From positions 868,001 through 932,000 of the forward strand of contig JAEBUN010000019.1 of assembly GCA_023014365.1 (NCBI GenBank): a DNA stretch of 64,000 nt. Direction: 5' to 3'. The position numbers and the translations under genes were made by a program. Of this stretch, positions 41,968-53,496 are shown piece after piece; the first letter of the stretch is position 1; each line of letters begins with the position of its first letter. This DNA comes from Lepiota brunneoincarnata. Lineage: Eukaryota; Basidiomycota; Agaricomycetes; Agaricales; Agaricaceae. The notes under the pieces were generated by a model. The model did no database searches and had not been told where the DNA came from. It saw nothing but the letters and a program-made list of their open reading frames with translations.

Positions 41968-43133
41968 ATCTCCGGGTCTTCGGCTAGCACAGAGTGGAGT
42001 TCTTGTTGGAGTTCAGGGTCGAGGTCGTCGACCATTTGGCGCATCTGAGATGCAACTTCTGCAATGGCAAGGGAGTACTTGCGTTGTGGGGATTGTTGGG
42101 CGTTCCGGTTTGGGAATCCGGGACGAGTGTTTTGTTGTCCTGGGAAGGGACGGTTGGGGTTTCTCGCAGGGCGAGGGGGATTGGTGCGCATTCCTGGGAA
42201 GCGTCTAGCTTGAGAGGGTTGAGGGCATTTGTTAACCCAGTGGTCTTTTGCTCCGCATCGGAAGCATTCTTGGTTTTGGTAAGCTTTGATTTGTTGTCCA
42301 GTGACAACAGCATCTATCTCCAAGGAGTCTTGAAGTTCTTCTTCGGCATAGTCCGGTTGGGGAATTTCTGGGTAGGGATCTTCGAATCCTTCTTCCATTG
42401 CGGCATGGTCTATTTCCATGGCGTGCGGGTCTCGTGGGGTGAATCGTGGAGCGTTGCTCCTTTGATAGAACTGTGCATAGGGCACGTTGTTGTTTGGGCA
42501 GCTTGGTCCGCGGTTGGGTTGGTATTGGTTCCTTTGAGGGAACGTGGTCCTGGGGGTGCCGTAGAGGGCATTGATTTGGCGGAAGTTGTCGTCGAGTTTA
42601 TTTGCTCGGGTGTACCAAGTGGTGATAGTTGTCGGGGGGTTTTCCGATTCGTCAATCTTCATGGCAATTCGGCGGTCGATCGCTTTGCGGTATAGATCGA
42701 TTAGAGTTCGATCTTCTGTGAGTCCGGATTGACGGACGAGTTCCTTGAACTGAGCATTGAATTCAGTCATTGGTTTGCCTGTTTGGTGCAGGGTCTGGAG
42801 TTTGGTATGCGCGTACGCATGTTCGTCTGCTGGGGTGAAATCGGCCCTAAGTTGGGCGGTGAAGTTGTCCCATGACTCCATGATTATGGGTTGTCCTTGT
42901 GGGGTTTGGGCGTTTCTCTCGTGGAGGTATTGTCTAGCCCATGCTCGGGCATCTCCTGATTGCATTGTTGAAAGGACGAATAGGGTCCTAGCGAGGTCGG
43001 TGTTGTAAGTGGTTGCATTAGCGAGCACGTAAACTTCACATTGGAAGATCCAATCTTCGAATAGTCTTCTAGTTCCATCAAAGGCGATGGGTTTGAGGAG
43101 TCCTAACTCCTTTGGTGTAGCTGCGGCGGCCAT
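41946..43133 (-). CDS. C2 Gag, ATG-initiated part
   Basis: 395 residues from ATG 43133: KELGLLKPIAFDGTRRLFEDW, capsid-like core (WDNFTAQLRADFTPADEH, MTEFNAQFKELV), acidic linker (EEGFEDPYPEIPQP), one nucleocapsid knuckle CFRCGAKDHWVNKC (CX2CX4HX4C) and a basic, Pro-rich tail ending CPFQDF. The same frame is open upstream to 43781 (KKFSARES..., a coiled-coil-like EEHYKQEEEKRKRAEEY stretch, LNDFELQKLKFAL), as in C6, so the true Gag probably starts there; in C2 the candidate start ATG of other copies is ACG. Pol follows in another frame with a short overlap. Confidence 0.88.
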   Translation of the reverse strand: MAAAATPKELGLLKPIAFDGTRRLFEDWIFQCEVYVLANATTYNTDLARTLFVLSTMQSGDARAWARQYLHERNAQTPQGQPIIMESWDNFTAQLRADFTPADEHAYAHTKLQTLHQTGKPMTEFNAQFKELVRQSGLTEDRTLIDLYRKAIDRRIAMKIDESENPPTTITTWYTRANKLDDNFRQINALYGTPRTTFPQRNQYQPNRGPSCPNNNVPYAQFYQRSNAPRFTPRDPHAMEIDHAAMEEGFEDPYPEIPQPDYAEEELQDSLEIDAVVTGQQIKAYQNQECFRCGAKDHWVNKCPQPSQARRFPGMRTNPPRPARNPNRPFPGQQNTRPGFPNRNAQQSPQRKYSLAIAEVASQMRQMVDDLDPELQQELHSVLAEDPEMCPFQDF

Positions 43134-43781
43134 TATTTGTAATTGTCCGGGTGGCGGCGGCGATGGTGGTGATGGAGGTTGTGTTGGTCGGAGAGGTGGA
43201 GCCGGTAGGGCTAAGGGTACGGTTGGTGTTGGTAAGGCAGGTGGTTGTGGATCGGGATCCGATTGGTTGTCGTCTGTTATATAGACGTCGGAGTCGTTGT
43301 CTTCTTGGGGTTTTCCTTGATCTACTGCGTATTCGTGACGCGTAAGTAGGTTTTCTTCTGATTGGGAAAGTTCTCTTGGTTGTTTGAGGGCGAATTTGAG
43401 TTTTTGAAGCTCAAAGTCGTTTAATGGATTTGCTTTAGCACGATATTCTTCGGCTCGTTTGCGTTTTTCTTCTTCTTGTTTGTAGTGTTCTTCTAACTCT
43501 TTTTCGTGTTGTATTCTTTGTCGTTCTGCTAGTTCTTCAGCAAAACTTGTTTGAGTTCGTGTTGTGGTTACGAGTTGGGTTGATGTTGATGCACGTGTTG
43601 TAGGTGAATCAAATGGAGATGGGGGGTAGAATGGGGATGGGGTCTGAGTGGGGATAGGGTTTCTTCTGGGATCCAGGTTTTGGGTTCCTGATCCTGAGAT
43701 TCTGCTTCTCGATTTGGGAGGAGGGGGAGGTGATGGGGATTCTCGGGCCGAGAATTTCTTTGGTGGCGTGGTGGCAAGTGT

Positions 43782-44024
43782 CTAGCGATCAATTATCGCT
43801 AGAAGTATGAAAATTTGAAGGGCGGCAATGGATATTCCTGAGTACAGGTTCCACGATCTGACGACACAGCAGTGGCAGGGGCACGTGATCTGTTCGAGTT
43901 CTAGGTTGATGATTCTGTAGGCGAGGAGGGTGGCAGTTGTCATGAAGATGAATATGAGGAGGTGAGCCAGGTTTGCTGGCAGGAAGGGAATGGATAGGAT
44001 CGTAGCAACGGCTACAGAGAACAT
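43782..44024 (-). CDS. C2 small membrane ORF (ORF-M)
   Basis: 80 residues from the first ATG at 44024 (a GTG 15 nt upstream is in frame). Sequence plan: MFSVAVATILSIPF, LAHLLIFIFMTTATLLAYRI, LELEQITCPCHCCVVRSWN, LYSGISIAALQIFILLAI, DR. Three hydrophobic stretches and a CPCHCC cluster. The N-terminus differs from the C1/C4/C6 copies, while the central and C-terminal parts are conserved with conservative changes. The reading frame is the same as that of gag, separated only by TAG and a few codons. Its preservation in the least decayed C copy argues that it is a genuine element gene; function unknown. Confidence 0.72.
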   Translation of the reverse strand: MFSVAVATILSIPFLPANLAHLLIFIFMTTATLLAYRIINLELEQITCPCHCCVVRSWNLYSGISIAALQIFILLAIIDR

Positions 44025-44155
44025 TGCAATTGGCGACACAGAATACCTCGACGTGTTCAGTACGTCGGAAGAGTCAACAGAGTACCTTGACGCGTTCAGT
44101 ACGTCGGCAGAGCAGAGGGCAAGCAGAGGATAAGCAGCAGAGTATCTTAGTGTTT

Positions 44156-44573
44156 TGTTACCCAGGTTAGGGGTTCGCTCTTGAGTAGCACGGCGTTCGT
44201 GGCAAGATGTCTATACAGACTTGGTCTTGTCCTACTAGGCGTGACTTAGAGACGACGGAGCACTATAGTCCAGCTGGTTTAAGGGCAAAGAGGTATAGGA
44301 GGCAAGAACTGTATAACACTAAGATAAGGATACAAGGGTATGGTACAGTATCCTTATATACTACCATGTGTGGCTGTGCTCCTACTATATATGTCTGGAC
44401 CCAGGTAAGTGAGTCATATCTTTATCTATCTAAGTATAGATTGTTCTGATAGTTCTTCTGATGGTTTCAGGGTGACAGATCTTCTATCTATTTATATTAC
44501 TTGGGTGCTTCTGATAAGAGTTCCTTCCGGTGAGGCTTCTGATAAGGGGAGTTTAAGGGGACTTCTGATAACA
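44156..44573 (-). repeat. 5' LTR of C2
   Basis: 418 bp, pair of 35934-36351. On the minus strand it is followed by aaacactaagata, the self-priming site. Confidence 0.95.
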
Positions 44574-44977
44574 AAACCCACTAAACAATTTTGAATTTGC
44601 AAGACTCAAATATGCTTTAACACAAGCAAGAGAACTTACTAAGTCAGAAGACAATCTACTCACACATCACAAATTTGCAGTAGATCAAGGAAAACCTCCC
44701 CCAGTAGACAACAACTCAGATGTCTACATCATAGACAAGAATGAATCAGAACCCGATCTACAACCACCCACAGTACCTGCACCCACACAACCCTTAGCCC
44801 TACTGGCACCACCCATACAACCCATACAACCCCCACCACCACCACCACCACCACCCCCTGGACAAATACAAATGGCCACACAAACCCCAAAAGAATTAGG
44901 ACTTCTTAAACCCATTGCCTTTGATGGAACCAGAAGACTATTTGAAGATTGGATCTTCCAATGCAAAGTATACATAC
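44574..44977 (+). pseudogene. C4 gag continuation after C2
   Basis: Continues the gag fragment at 35656-35933; contains LNNFEFARLKYALTQ, NNSDVYI, a Pro-rich linker (PPPPPPPPP) and KELGLLKPIAFDGTRRLFEDW, and is cut at 44977 by LTR C3. Confidence 0.85.
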
Positions 44978-45362
44978 TGTTATCAGAAGTCTTATCAGAA
45001 GGACGGTTATTTTTAGCTTATATTCCCATGTTACTATGAAACCATCAGTAGTGTACATCAGAAGGACTATTCTTAGTATATGCCTCATGTTTCTTATCTC
45101 TGACTCATAGCTACTCTGGTCCGGACTATTATAGTAGGAGTACAGCCACACTTAGAAGTATATAAGGATACAGTACAATACCTTGTATTCTTATCTTAGT
45201 GTTATAAAGTTCCTGCCTCCTATAACTCTTTGCCTCTAAACTGGCTGGACTATAGTGCTTCATCGTCTCCAAGTCATGCTTAGTAGGACAGGACCAAGTC
45301 TGCATAGACATCTTGTGTCAAACTCTGTGCTACTCAAGAGCGAACCCCTAACCCAGGTAACA
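44978..45362 (+). repeat. 5' LTR of C3
   Basis: TGTTATCAGAAG..CCAGGTAACA; TATATAAGG at 45159. Confidence 0.93.
45159..45203 (+). promoter_or_regulatory. Family C LTR core promoter with self-primer
   Basis: TATATAAGG (45159-45167), an inverted repeat (aaggatac..gtattctt, perfect aaggataca/tgtatcctt in other copies) and TATCTTAGTGTT (45192-45203) starting 33 bp after the TATA box. The 12-mer is the exact reverse complement of 45364-45375 just inside the LTR. Confidence 0.7.
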
Positions 45363-45363
45363 A

Positions 45364-45375
45364 AACACTAAGATA
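45364..45375 (+). other. Primer-binding site of C3 (self-priming type)
   Basis: aacactaagata, one base after the LTR; complementary to tatcttagtgtt at 45192-45203. Present at the same place in C1, C2, C4 and C6 (61433-61444). Confidence 0.7.
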
Positions 45376-45460
45376 CTTTGCTGCTTATCTCTTGCTCGCC
45401 CTCTACTCTCCTCTGCTCTGCCAACATACTGAACACATCAAGGTACTCTGGTCGTTCAAG

Positions 45461-45709
45461 ATGACATATGAAAGAAAACCGCCCCTCTGTGTAGCCATCA
45501 CTATGTCCCTCAACCTCTCCCTGCCATACCTACTCATTTTTGTCTTCACCTCCACTACCACCCTTATCACCTACTGAATAATCACCCTAGAACTTGAACA
45601 CATCATGTGCCCCTGCCACTGTTGTGTCATCAGATTGTGGAACCTGTATTCAGGAATCTCCATCATTGCAACCCAATTTTTCATTCTTCTAGTGATAATC
45701 GATCACTAA
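45461..45709 (+). pseudogene. C3 small membrane ORF, broken by TGA
   Basis: Same reading frame as the other ORF-M copies from ATG 45461 (MTYERKPPLCVAI) to TAA 45709, but a TGA follows LITY at the position of the Arg codon in C2 (AYRII), consistent with CGA to TGA. The C-terminal half (CPCHCCVIRLWNLYSGISII) is otherwise conserved. Confidence 0.8.
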
Positions 45710-45722
45710 ACAACTGCCACCA

Positions 45723-47521
45723 TGCCTCCAAAGAAGTTCTTGGCCTGAGAAACTCCATCACCTCCTTCCAAATCAAGAAGTAGAATCTCCGGATCAGGAA
45801 CCCAAAACCTGGATCCCAGAAGAAACCCTATCCCCACTCAAACACCGTCTCTGTTCTACCCCCCATCTCCATTCGACTTGCCCACTCCAAGTGCATTAAC
45901 GTCCACACACACTCAAACAAGTTTTGCTGAAGAACTAGCAGAACAACAAAGAATACAACACAAAAGAGAATTAAAAGAACATTACAAACAAGAAGAAAGA
46001 AATTGCAAACAAGCCAAAGAATATCACACCAAAGTAGACCCATTAAATGACTTTGAACTTCAAAAACTCAAATATGCTCTCAAACAACGAAGAGAACTTT
46101 CCCGATCAGAAGAAAACCTACTTATGTGTCACGAATATGCAGTAAATCAAGGAAGAACTCCCCCAGTAGACAACAACTCAGACGTCTACATCACTGATGA
46201 CAACCAATCAGACCCCAATCCTCAACCACCTGCATTACCTGCACCAGTACAACCCTTAGCCCTACCAGCACCACCTGTACAACCACCACAACCACCAAGA
46301 CCACCACTGCCACCACCCAGACAATTACAAATAATGGCTGCCACACATACCCCAAAGGAGTTAGGACTCCTCAAACCCATCACCTTCGATGGAACTAGAA
46401 GACTCTTTGAAGATTGGATCTTCCAATGTGAAGTTTACGTGCTTGCTAACGCAACCACTTACAACACCACCCTCGCCAGAACCCTATTTGTCCCCTCAAC
46501 GATGCAATCAGGAGATGCCTGAGCCTGGGCCAGACAATACCTCCATAAGAGGAATGCCAAAACCCAATAAGGACAACCCATAGCCATGGAGTCATGGGAC
46601 GACTTCACTGCCAGGCTTAGAGCTGACTTCACCCCAGCAGATGAACATGCATATGTGCATACCAGACTTTAAACCCTGCACCAAGCAGGCAAACCGATGA
46701 CTGAGTTCAATGCTCAGTTCAAAGAACTCATCCAACAATCCAGACTGAATGAAGATCACACCTTGATCGATCTCTATCGTAAAGCAATTGATCACTGCAT
46801 TGCAATGAAAATCGACAAATCAGAGAACCCTCCAACAACCATCACTGCTTGGTATACCCAGGCAAACAAACTCAACAATAACTTTTGTCATATCAATGCC
46901 CTATACAGTACTCCCAGAAACACATTTCCCCAAAGAAATCAATACCAACCAAACTGTGGACCAAACCACCCAAACAATAACGTGCCCTATGCACAATTCT
47001 ACCAAAGGAGCAACACTCCACATTTGACCCCATGAGATCCGCATGCCATGGAAATAGACCATGCCATAGTAGAAGAAGGATTGGAAGATCCTTACCCCAA
47101 AATTCCATAACCAGAATATGCCGAAGAAGACTCCACTCAAGAACCATTGGAGTTAGATGCCATTGTCACCAGACAACAAATGAAATCATATCAGAACCAG
47201 GAATGCTTCCAATGTGGAGCTAAAGATCATTGGGTTAGTAAATGCCCACAACTACCACCAGCCAGACACTTCCCAGGAATGCGCACCAACCCCCCTCGCC
47301 CTGCAAGAAACCCCAACTGTCCTTTTCCTGAACAAAACACTCGTCCTGGATTTCCAAACTGGAATGCCCAACAATCACCACAATGCAAGTACTCTCTTGC
47401 CATTGCAGAAGTTGCATCCCAAATGTGCCAAATGGTCGATGACCTTGATCCTGAACTCCAACAAGAACTCCACTCTGTGCTAGCCAAGGATCTGGAGATG
47501 CGTCCATTCCAGGATTTTTAA
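45723..47521 (+). pseudogene. C3 gag pseudogene
   Basis: ATG at 45733 (MPPKKFLA, in frame with ORF-M after its stop) is followed by TGA; the frame then reopens (45878-46522) through the coiled-coil-like segment, LNDFELQKLKYAL and KELGLLKPITFDGTRRLF. Further TGA at GDA*AWA (46520), stops near 46670 and 47034 (TP*DPHAM; C2 has CGA), and the knuckle CFQCGAKDHWVSKC (47207-47250; C2 CGA is CAA here). Ends MRPFQDF at 47521. Useful as a decayed reference for CpG loss. Confidence 0.9.
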
Positions 47522-47636
47522 AAAGGAACGCTGTTGACCAATGTGCCCCTGCATGTTCCAGAACTCAGAAGGATATTTTGTACTCTTGCTCCCAGAAGGA
47601 CATTTTCTTGATAAACTCTGTACAATTACAACTATC

Positions 47637-50600
47637 CCTGAATAAATGATCCCTTTTCTTACCCATCGAGATTTGGAGTGAACGGACATCAAAACCCATG
47701 GCCATCACTGCCCTGATAGACTCAGGAGCCCAAGGGAATTTCATATCCCACAAAGTCGTTGAATGACATGGTTATCAAACCAAACAGCTGGACCAACCAA
47801 TTCCCCTCAGTAACATTGATGGAACTGACAATCAACATGGCAAGATCCATGAATACATCAAAATCAGAACCATAATCAATGGAAGAGATTGCACGCTAGA
47901 AGCATATGTCACAAACACTGGTGAAAAAGATCTCATCATCAGATTTCCCTGGTTGGAACAATACAATCCCGACATCAACTGGAAGACCAAGACATTCTCT
48001 TGGAAACCCCAAATCAATCACCAAGACTTTTCCAAACTCCTCAGAACCCTACAACAACCTGTCAAACTCAACTCTATCACCATGGACATAATGGCTGGAA
48101 AAACCTCTCAACCTGAGGAAAACCCCAAAGAATACATCAACCTGTCAAATGTTGACCTCAACACTTTCTCTTTAGAAAGAGAAATGAACCTGATGCTTCT
48201 AACCCCATTAGAAGTAAATGCCAAAGCAACACACACCATGACGCTCCACAATGAGCAACATAACCTGACAAAATCGGCAAACCAAAAAGGAAAACAATCA
48301 GAATCAGACAAGGAACTACCCAAGATCCCTCAGAGATTTGCCTGATGGGCTAAAACATTCAACAAGAAAGCATCTGAATGATTCCCACCATCAAGAACAT
48401 TTGATCATGAAATCAAACTAAAACTGACATTCAAAGCAAAATCAATGAAACCTTATCAAGTGGCACCTGCCAAGGAAAAAGCACTAAAGGAGTTTATAGA
48501 CAAAAACCTCCGAAAAGGGTACATCTGCCCCTCAAAATCCCCTATGGCATCACCCTTCTTCTTTGTTGCCAAGAAAGAAGGAGACCTCCAACCCTGCCAA
48601 GACTATCGTTATCTAAATGATCACATGTCAAAAATGCCTACCCAATCCCCATGATTTCCTCTATCATGGATAAACTCAAAGGAGCTAAGTACTTCACTAA
48701 GCTCGATGTCCACCTAGGATACAATAACATCAGAATCAAAGATGGTGACCAATCAAAAGCAGCGTTCAAGACTCCTATGGGTCTTTTCGAGCCAACTGTA
48801 ATGTTTTTCGGACTTTGCAACAGTCCTGCTATGTTCCAACATATGATGGACACATTATTCTCCAAGATAATGAAGAAAGGAGGAATCATCATCTATATGG
48901 ATGATATCCTAATCTACGGCAAAACTCAGGAGGAAACTGACTGACTTATGGAAAAAGTACTGCAAATCCTGCAGGAAAACGATCTATACCTCAAAACAGA
49001 AAAATGTGAGTTCAACAAACAACAACTTGAATACCTAGGCATGATCATTACGCCAGACAAGATCAAAATGGATTGTGGAAAACTCAAGGGAATAGAAGAC
49101 TGGCGAGTGCCAAAAACAGTCCGATATATTCGGGAAGTTCATCGGATTCTGTAACTTTTACCAGAAGTTCATCCACAATTACTCCCACCACACCAAACCC
49201 CTTAACCAACTCCTATCCAAATCAAACAAATTTGAATGGAAAGAAGAACAACAAAAAGCATTTAAAATGCTCAAAAATGAATTCTTAAAAGAACCAGTAC
49301 TCCTCATGCCTGACTCCACAAAACCCTTTGAAATAGAAGCTGATGCTTCCAAATTCACATCAGGAGCTGTCCTGTACCAACATGATATCAACAGAATACG
49401 GAAACCTGTATCATTCTATTTGAAGACGTTCAGACCAGCAGAACGGACCTACAACATCTATGACAGGGAACTCCTTGCTATTATCCAAGCCCTTGAAGAA
49501 TGGCACCACTATCTCCTTGGCAGCCCCCATACAGTCCATATCAGAATGGACCACCAAAACCTCATGTATTGGTGTAAACCCCAGAAAATCAACCACCAAC
49601 AAGCACAATGGGTCCAGACCCTCGCTGACTACAACTTCAAACTAGAACACGTCCCAGGATCAAAGATCCCTGCACCAGATGCTCTATCAAGACATCCAGA
49701 CCACATCCCTGATGAGGATAATGATAACAAAGATGTCACTATGCTTCCAAACAACCTCTTTGTCACTGCAGCTGACATAGAAGATCAAAGTTTGATCACA
49801 GTACTCCCAGAACACCTCTTTATTGCCACTGTCAATATGGAACTCCAAGAAAGAATCACGGAATCACCCAAATACAATGCTAGAACCACCGAAGTGTTCA
49901 AACTCCTAAAGGAAACCCACCCTAATGCCGCCAATAAAGACTTTGGAATAGTCCCAACCTTAAATGGTCCACTCCTCACATTCCAAGAACATGTCATCAT
50001 TCCAGAAGACCTCCAACTCAGACGTGATGTCATCACAAGATACCACAACTACCCTACACATGGCCACCCTGGAGAACAGAAAACATACCACCTAGCCAAG
50101 AAAGAAGTATATTGGCCAGGAATGTTGACATTCATAAAGAACTATGTCAAAGGCTGTCCAGAGTGTCAGCAACACAAAATCATATGCAGACCGGATCACA
50201 TACCAACTCAACCAATCCCACCATCACCTTCCAGATGCCCATTTGCTCAAAATTTATGGGATCTTACCACCTAGTGCCAGTCATAATTGTAAGGGGACTG
50301 GTGTTGTATGCTCTGCGTCACGCTCCCCCTTATGCAAGGTACACCTAGGGATCTGCAGTTGGACGTCTGGGCTTGGCCTTCCTAGCCAATGCCCGATGCC
50401 TGAGCCTGGTCTCGGCCTTCGGCCACCCCCATCCCCAAGCCCGATCCATGGGTGACTTCTTACTATTAGTTGTTTGTTTATTGTTTGTGCACGTTATTAC
50501 TGGTAGCTATTGTAGTGTTTGGTCATCTGGTCTGTGCGCAGACCACTATGTACATATATAGCGTGGGTGGCAATTGTAAATCACCATCTGAATATCAACT

Positions 50601-51693
50601 TGGTTCTGGTGCTATATCCTCCCCTAATAATAATGCGATATTGTCCATGGTGGACCACAGCCTTACAAAGGGGGTAATTTTCATCCCAACCTCAGATCAA
50701 TCAAATGCCAATGACATTGGACAACTATTAATAGAAAAAGTCTTCACCAGATTCGGATTACCCGATAAAATCATATTAGATTGAGACCCAAGATTTGCTG
50801 CCAACTCCCTCCAAGAGCTAGCCAAATGCCTAAACATCCAACAAGCATGCTCAACCGCATACCATCCCCAGACAGATGGTTCCACCAAACAATACAACCA
50901 AGAAATCGAGACCTACCTTGCCATATACTGCACCAGGAATCCCCTTGACTGGTCAGAAACCCTCCCTATCACCGAGTTCACACACAACTCCAAAATACAT
51001 GCCTCAAGGCAGAAATCCCCATTTGAACTAATCATGGGATACAACCCTCCACCAATACCCACAGTAATGGAAACATCAAACTTTCCATCAGTAAATGAAT
51101 GCATCAGACTTCTTGATGACACCAGAAAAGAAGCACACACGGCACATCAACTCTCCACCAACATTATGAAACAAAGAACTAGAAAAACTGTCAAACCCCT
51201 TGAAACATGTCAAAAAGTATGGCTAGAAGCCAAGAACCTTAAACTTCCCTTCATCTCCAACAAAATATCCCCAAAAAGACTAGGACCCTTCCCCATCTCG
51301 GAAGTCCTATCACCACTCACATACAAACTAAAACTTCCAATCAAATGGAAGATACATCCAGTATTCCACTGAAACCTCTTAACCCCATACAATGAAACAG
51401 AAGCATACAGACCTCATCTGACACCACCGCCACCAGACATCATCAATGAAGAAGAAGAATACAAAATAGAAGCCATTCTAAACCACCGACAACACCACGG
51501 AAAACTCCAATACTATGTCAAATGGAAAGGATACTCCCACATGGAGAACAAATGGATCACCAATGAAACACTCTGCACAAATACCAAAGAATATCTAACA
51601 GAATATAAAGAAGCTCATGGAATTCCCCAGAAAGAACAGGAACCCATCAAAACCTACCAAAGACAACTTCATTCTCACACCAAACATACTTAA
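47637..51693 (+). pseudogene. C3 pol pseudogene, split by LTR F2
   Basis: Protease ITALIDSGAQGNFI (47704), RT ([16 protein letters not shown]; catalytic [10 protein letters not shown] at 48893), RNase H (PADALSR-like region, 49676) and HHCC finger (CPECQQHK, 50156) are readable, then the F2 LTR, then integrase core (SMVDHSLTKGVIF; TDGSTKQYNQE where the catalytic Glu of C2 is now Lys) and chromodomain (51450-51560). Stops at 47765, 48343, 48379, 48942, 49153 and others, mostly TGA. Not functional. Confidence 0.92.
50288..50629 (+). mobile_element. Solo LTR of gypsy family F (F2) inside C3 pol
   Basis: 342 bp, TGTAAGGGGA..CCCCTAATA (terminal CA mutated), target duplication ataat (50283-50287, 50630-50634); the empty site is intact in C2. 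More decayed than F1 and F3. Confidence 0.92.
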
Positions 51694-51695
51694 AG

Positions 51696-52820
51696 ATGCC
51701 CATGAACCTCGACCTCACTCACCCCCAAACCACCCTCCCTTTTTCAACAACACCTTCACCAACTTCCTCATCATCTTCTGTCGTCATCATAAACAATGCA
51801 AGCATCGAACATACTACACTTCAAACAACTCCTGTTCCGGCCCTGTCTCCCTATACCCCCTCTCACACCTTCACCGCAACATACGCCTCCCTCAGGGATG
51901 AGACCCCCGACCCCAACGACACCCCAGAACCAACAGCCGCCCCAGCCGCCTCCCTTAGATACCATACAGCTGGAGTACGATCATATGGACCAGATCACCC
52001 TTCTGATGGAGATCTGCGTGAGGCTGCCACCGACGGAGCCTTTACGACTAAATTGGAACACACTTCAATTTCAGAATACGACCGACAACTCTGGTACAAC
52101 TATACCCACCACATACGACAGACTAAGGCTCTCGCTACTGCGTACAATACGCAACGCGCCTGGGCAGAATCACTCGAGCAACTTCTCCGCTCAAGATCAG
52201 ACCTCATGTCCGAGGTGTCGAAGAACCTACCCAAACGAGATGAGGTACATACCTCGCAGCCCCCCACCACAACCATCCCCACCACTACCATGATGACCAC
52301 TGCCGCTATCATCACCACCATCCCCAACAAGGGAAGAAAGCCCACCAGTATCAGAAATCCCTTCAGACTTCTCACCCCCACCAAGGACACCACCCACACC
52401 ATCGCCAATAACAATGTCCCAATTCGGAACTCCCCCAACCCCATTCACTCACGAACCAACCCCCGAACCACCGACAGATCAGTCTGCATCCAATGCAGAC
52501 ACACAGGACACTGGGCCATGGACTGCCCCCAATTTGCCTGCCTCGGATGCAAGCAATATGCCCCAGGGCACTACTTATACGACTGCATCAAATATAGATG
52601 CCCTCACTGCGCTGTCTTCCAACCGCACCATAAACGGACCAAATGCCCAAGTCAAAAGACTCGACACGCCCCCTACTCCAGAAATCCTACAACCCGTCCC
52701 TCGACCACTCCCACAACTCACCATCGATACATCGACCTCACCCATGACAATTACTACGAGGAATGCTACGACGACGTGGCCGAATCAAACATTACAGGAG
52801 AACCATGCAGTTCCTTCTGA
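51696..52820 (+). CDS. C3 ORF3: double zinc-knuckle protein
   Basis: 374 residues, ATG 51696 just after the pol stop. Ser/Thr/Pro-rich N-terminus, helical middle (LWYNYTHHIRQTKALATAYNT), knuckles CIQCRHTGHWAMDC and CLGCKQYAPGHYLYDC, a further CPHC, and ending SNITGEPCSSF. Fully open in an element whose gag and pol carry a dozen stops. This could be luck, because the Pro/Thr-rich codons offer few routes to stop, or later loss of constraint. Homologous to ORF3 of A and C2. Confidence 0.82.
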   Translation: MPMNLDLTHPQTTLPFSTTPSPTSSSSSVVIINNASIEHTTLQTTPVPALSPYTPSHTFTATYASLRDETPDPNDTPEPTAAPAASLRYHTAGVRSYGPDHPSDGDLREAATDGAFTTKLEHTSISEYDRQLWYNYTHHIRQTKALATAYNTQRAWAESLEQLLRSRSDLMSEVSKNLPKRDEVHTSQPPTTTIPTTTMMTTAAIITTIPNKGRKPTSIRNPFRLLTPTKDTTHTIANNNVPIRNSPNPIHSRTNPRTTDRSVCIQCRHTGHWAMDCPQFACLGCKQYAPGHYLYDCIKYRCPHCAVFQPHHKRTKCPSQKTRHAPYSRNPTTRPSTTPTTHHRYIDLTHDNYYEECYDDVAESNITGEPCSSF

Positions 52821-53064
52821 AGCAAACCAAATCACCCCACCAGAAGAAAGGATCAAAAGTCCCCATTTCAGACACTTTCTATACGACATCTTTTACCCAG
52901 GACAACCCCCATCCCCAGAAACTGCCACAATACTCGATCTTCACAGAACTCCCACTCCCACCTTCTCCCCTGTCATTCCCCCCAGACCAGACTCCACCGA
53001 CCAACCACAGATCGATTACTATGAACCAAATTACCTAGCCAAGTACCCGGAAGAAGGAAACTAA
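51796..53064 (+). pseudogene. C3 ORF4: second protein in an overlapping frame, one stop
   Basis: Same frame from ATG 51796 to the stop at 53062-53064, interrupted once at 52291-52293. First part 165 residues (LDTIQLEYDHMDQITL, ICVRLPPTEPLRLNWNT), second part 216 residues (PNQTLQENHAVPSEANQI, SPHFRHFLYDIFYPGQ, ending PNYLAKYPEEGN). The overlap with ORF3 exceeds 1 kb. C1 keeps the same frame open for about 800 nt, and element A has an equivalent frame whose NQTLQES matches NQTLQEN here. After ORF3 ends at 52820, ORF4 alone covers 244 bp, and that part reads like real protein. Function unknown. Confidence 0.55.
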
Positions 53065-53101
53065 TGAGTTGTATGGAAAACAACTCTAGAAACGGACCTA
53101 A

Positions 53102-53496
53102 TGTTATCAGAAGCCACATCAGAAGGATGGTTACTTTTAGTTCACATTCCCATGTCACTATGAAACCATCAGTAGTGTACATCAGAAGGACTATTCTTAG
53201 TATACGCCTCATGTTTTCTTTGTTTTCTTATCTCTGACTCATAGCTACCCCAGTCCAAACTATTATTAGTAGGAGTACAGCCACACTTAGGAGTATATAA
53301 GGATACAGTACAATACCTTGTATCCTTATCTTAGTGTTATAAAGTTCTTGCCTCCTATACCTCTTTGCCATAACCGGCTGGACTTATAGTGCTCCGTCGT
53401 CTCCAAGTCACACTCAGTAGGACAGGACCAAGTCTGTATAGACATCCTGTGTCGAACCCCATGCTACTCAAGAGCAAACCCCTAACCCAGGTAACA
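53102..53496 (+). repeat. 3' LTR of C3
   Basis: 395 bp, TGTTATCAGAAG..CCCAGGTAACA; a ~10-bp duplication (tgttttctttgttttctta) accounts for the extra length over the 5' LTR. Confidence 0.93.

Larger units (their letters stand above)
35934..44573 (-). mobile_element. Full-length Ty3/gypsy chromodomain element C2, youngest C copy
   Basis: 8640 bp with 418-bp LTRs (35934-36351 and 44156-44573; only a few differences) and target duplication aaacc (35929-35933, 44574-44578). It sits in C4 gag. Carries ORF-M, gag, pol (split by solo LTR D2) and ORF3. CpG-rich relative to C1, C3, C4 and C6, and with very few stops, it is close to an intact reference for the family. Confidence 0.96.
44978..53496 (+). 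mobile_element. Ty3/gypsy chromodomain element C3, full length, decayed
   Basis: 8519 bp; LTRs 44978-45362 (385 bp) and 53102-53496 (395 bp). Gene order ORF-M, gag, pol, ORF3/ORF4. Pol is interrupted by a family F solo LTR. The flanking 5-mers (catac and ccatc) do not match: the left flank is C4 gag and the right flank is unassigned DNA, so one flank was rearranged after insertion, or the two LTRs come from different events. Confidence 0.92.

Noticed and set aside
45364..45375. tRNA primer-binding site after family C LTRs
   Set aside because: No TGG-type start complementary to a tRNA 3' CCA end; the perfect match to the LTR itself explains the sequence better.
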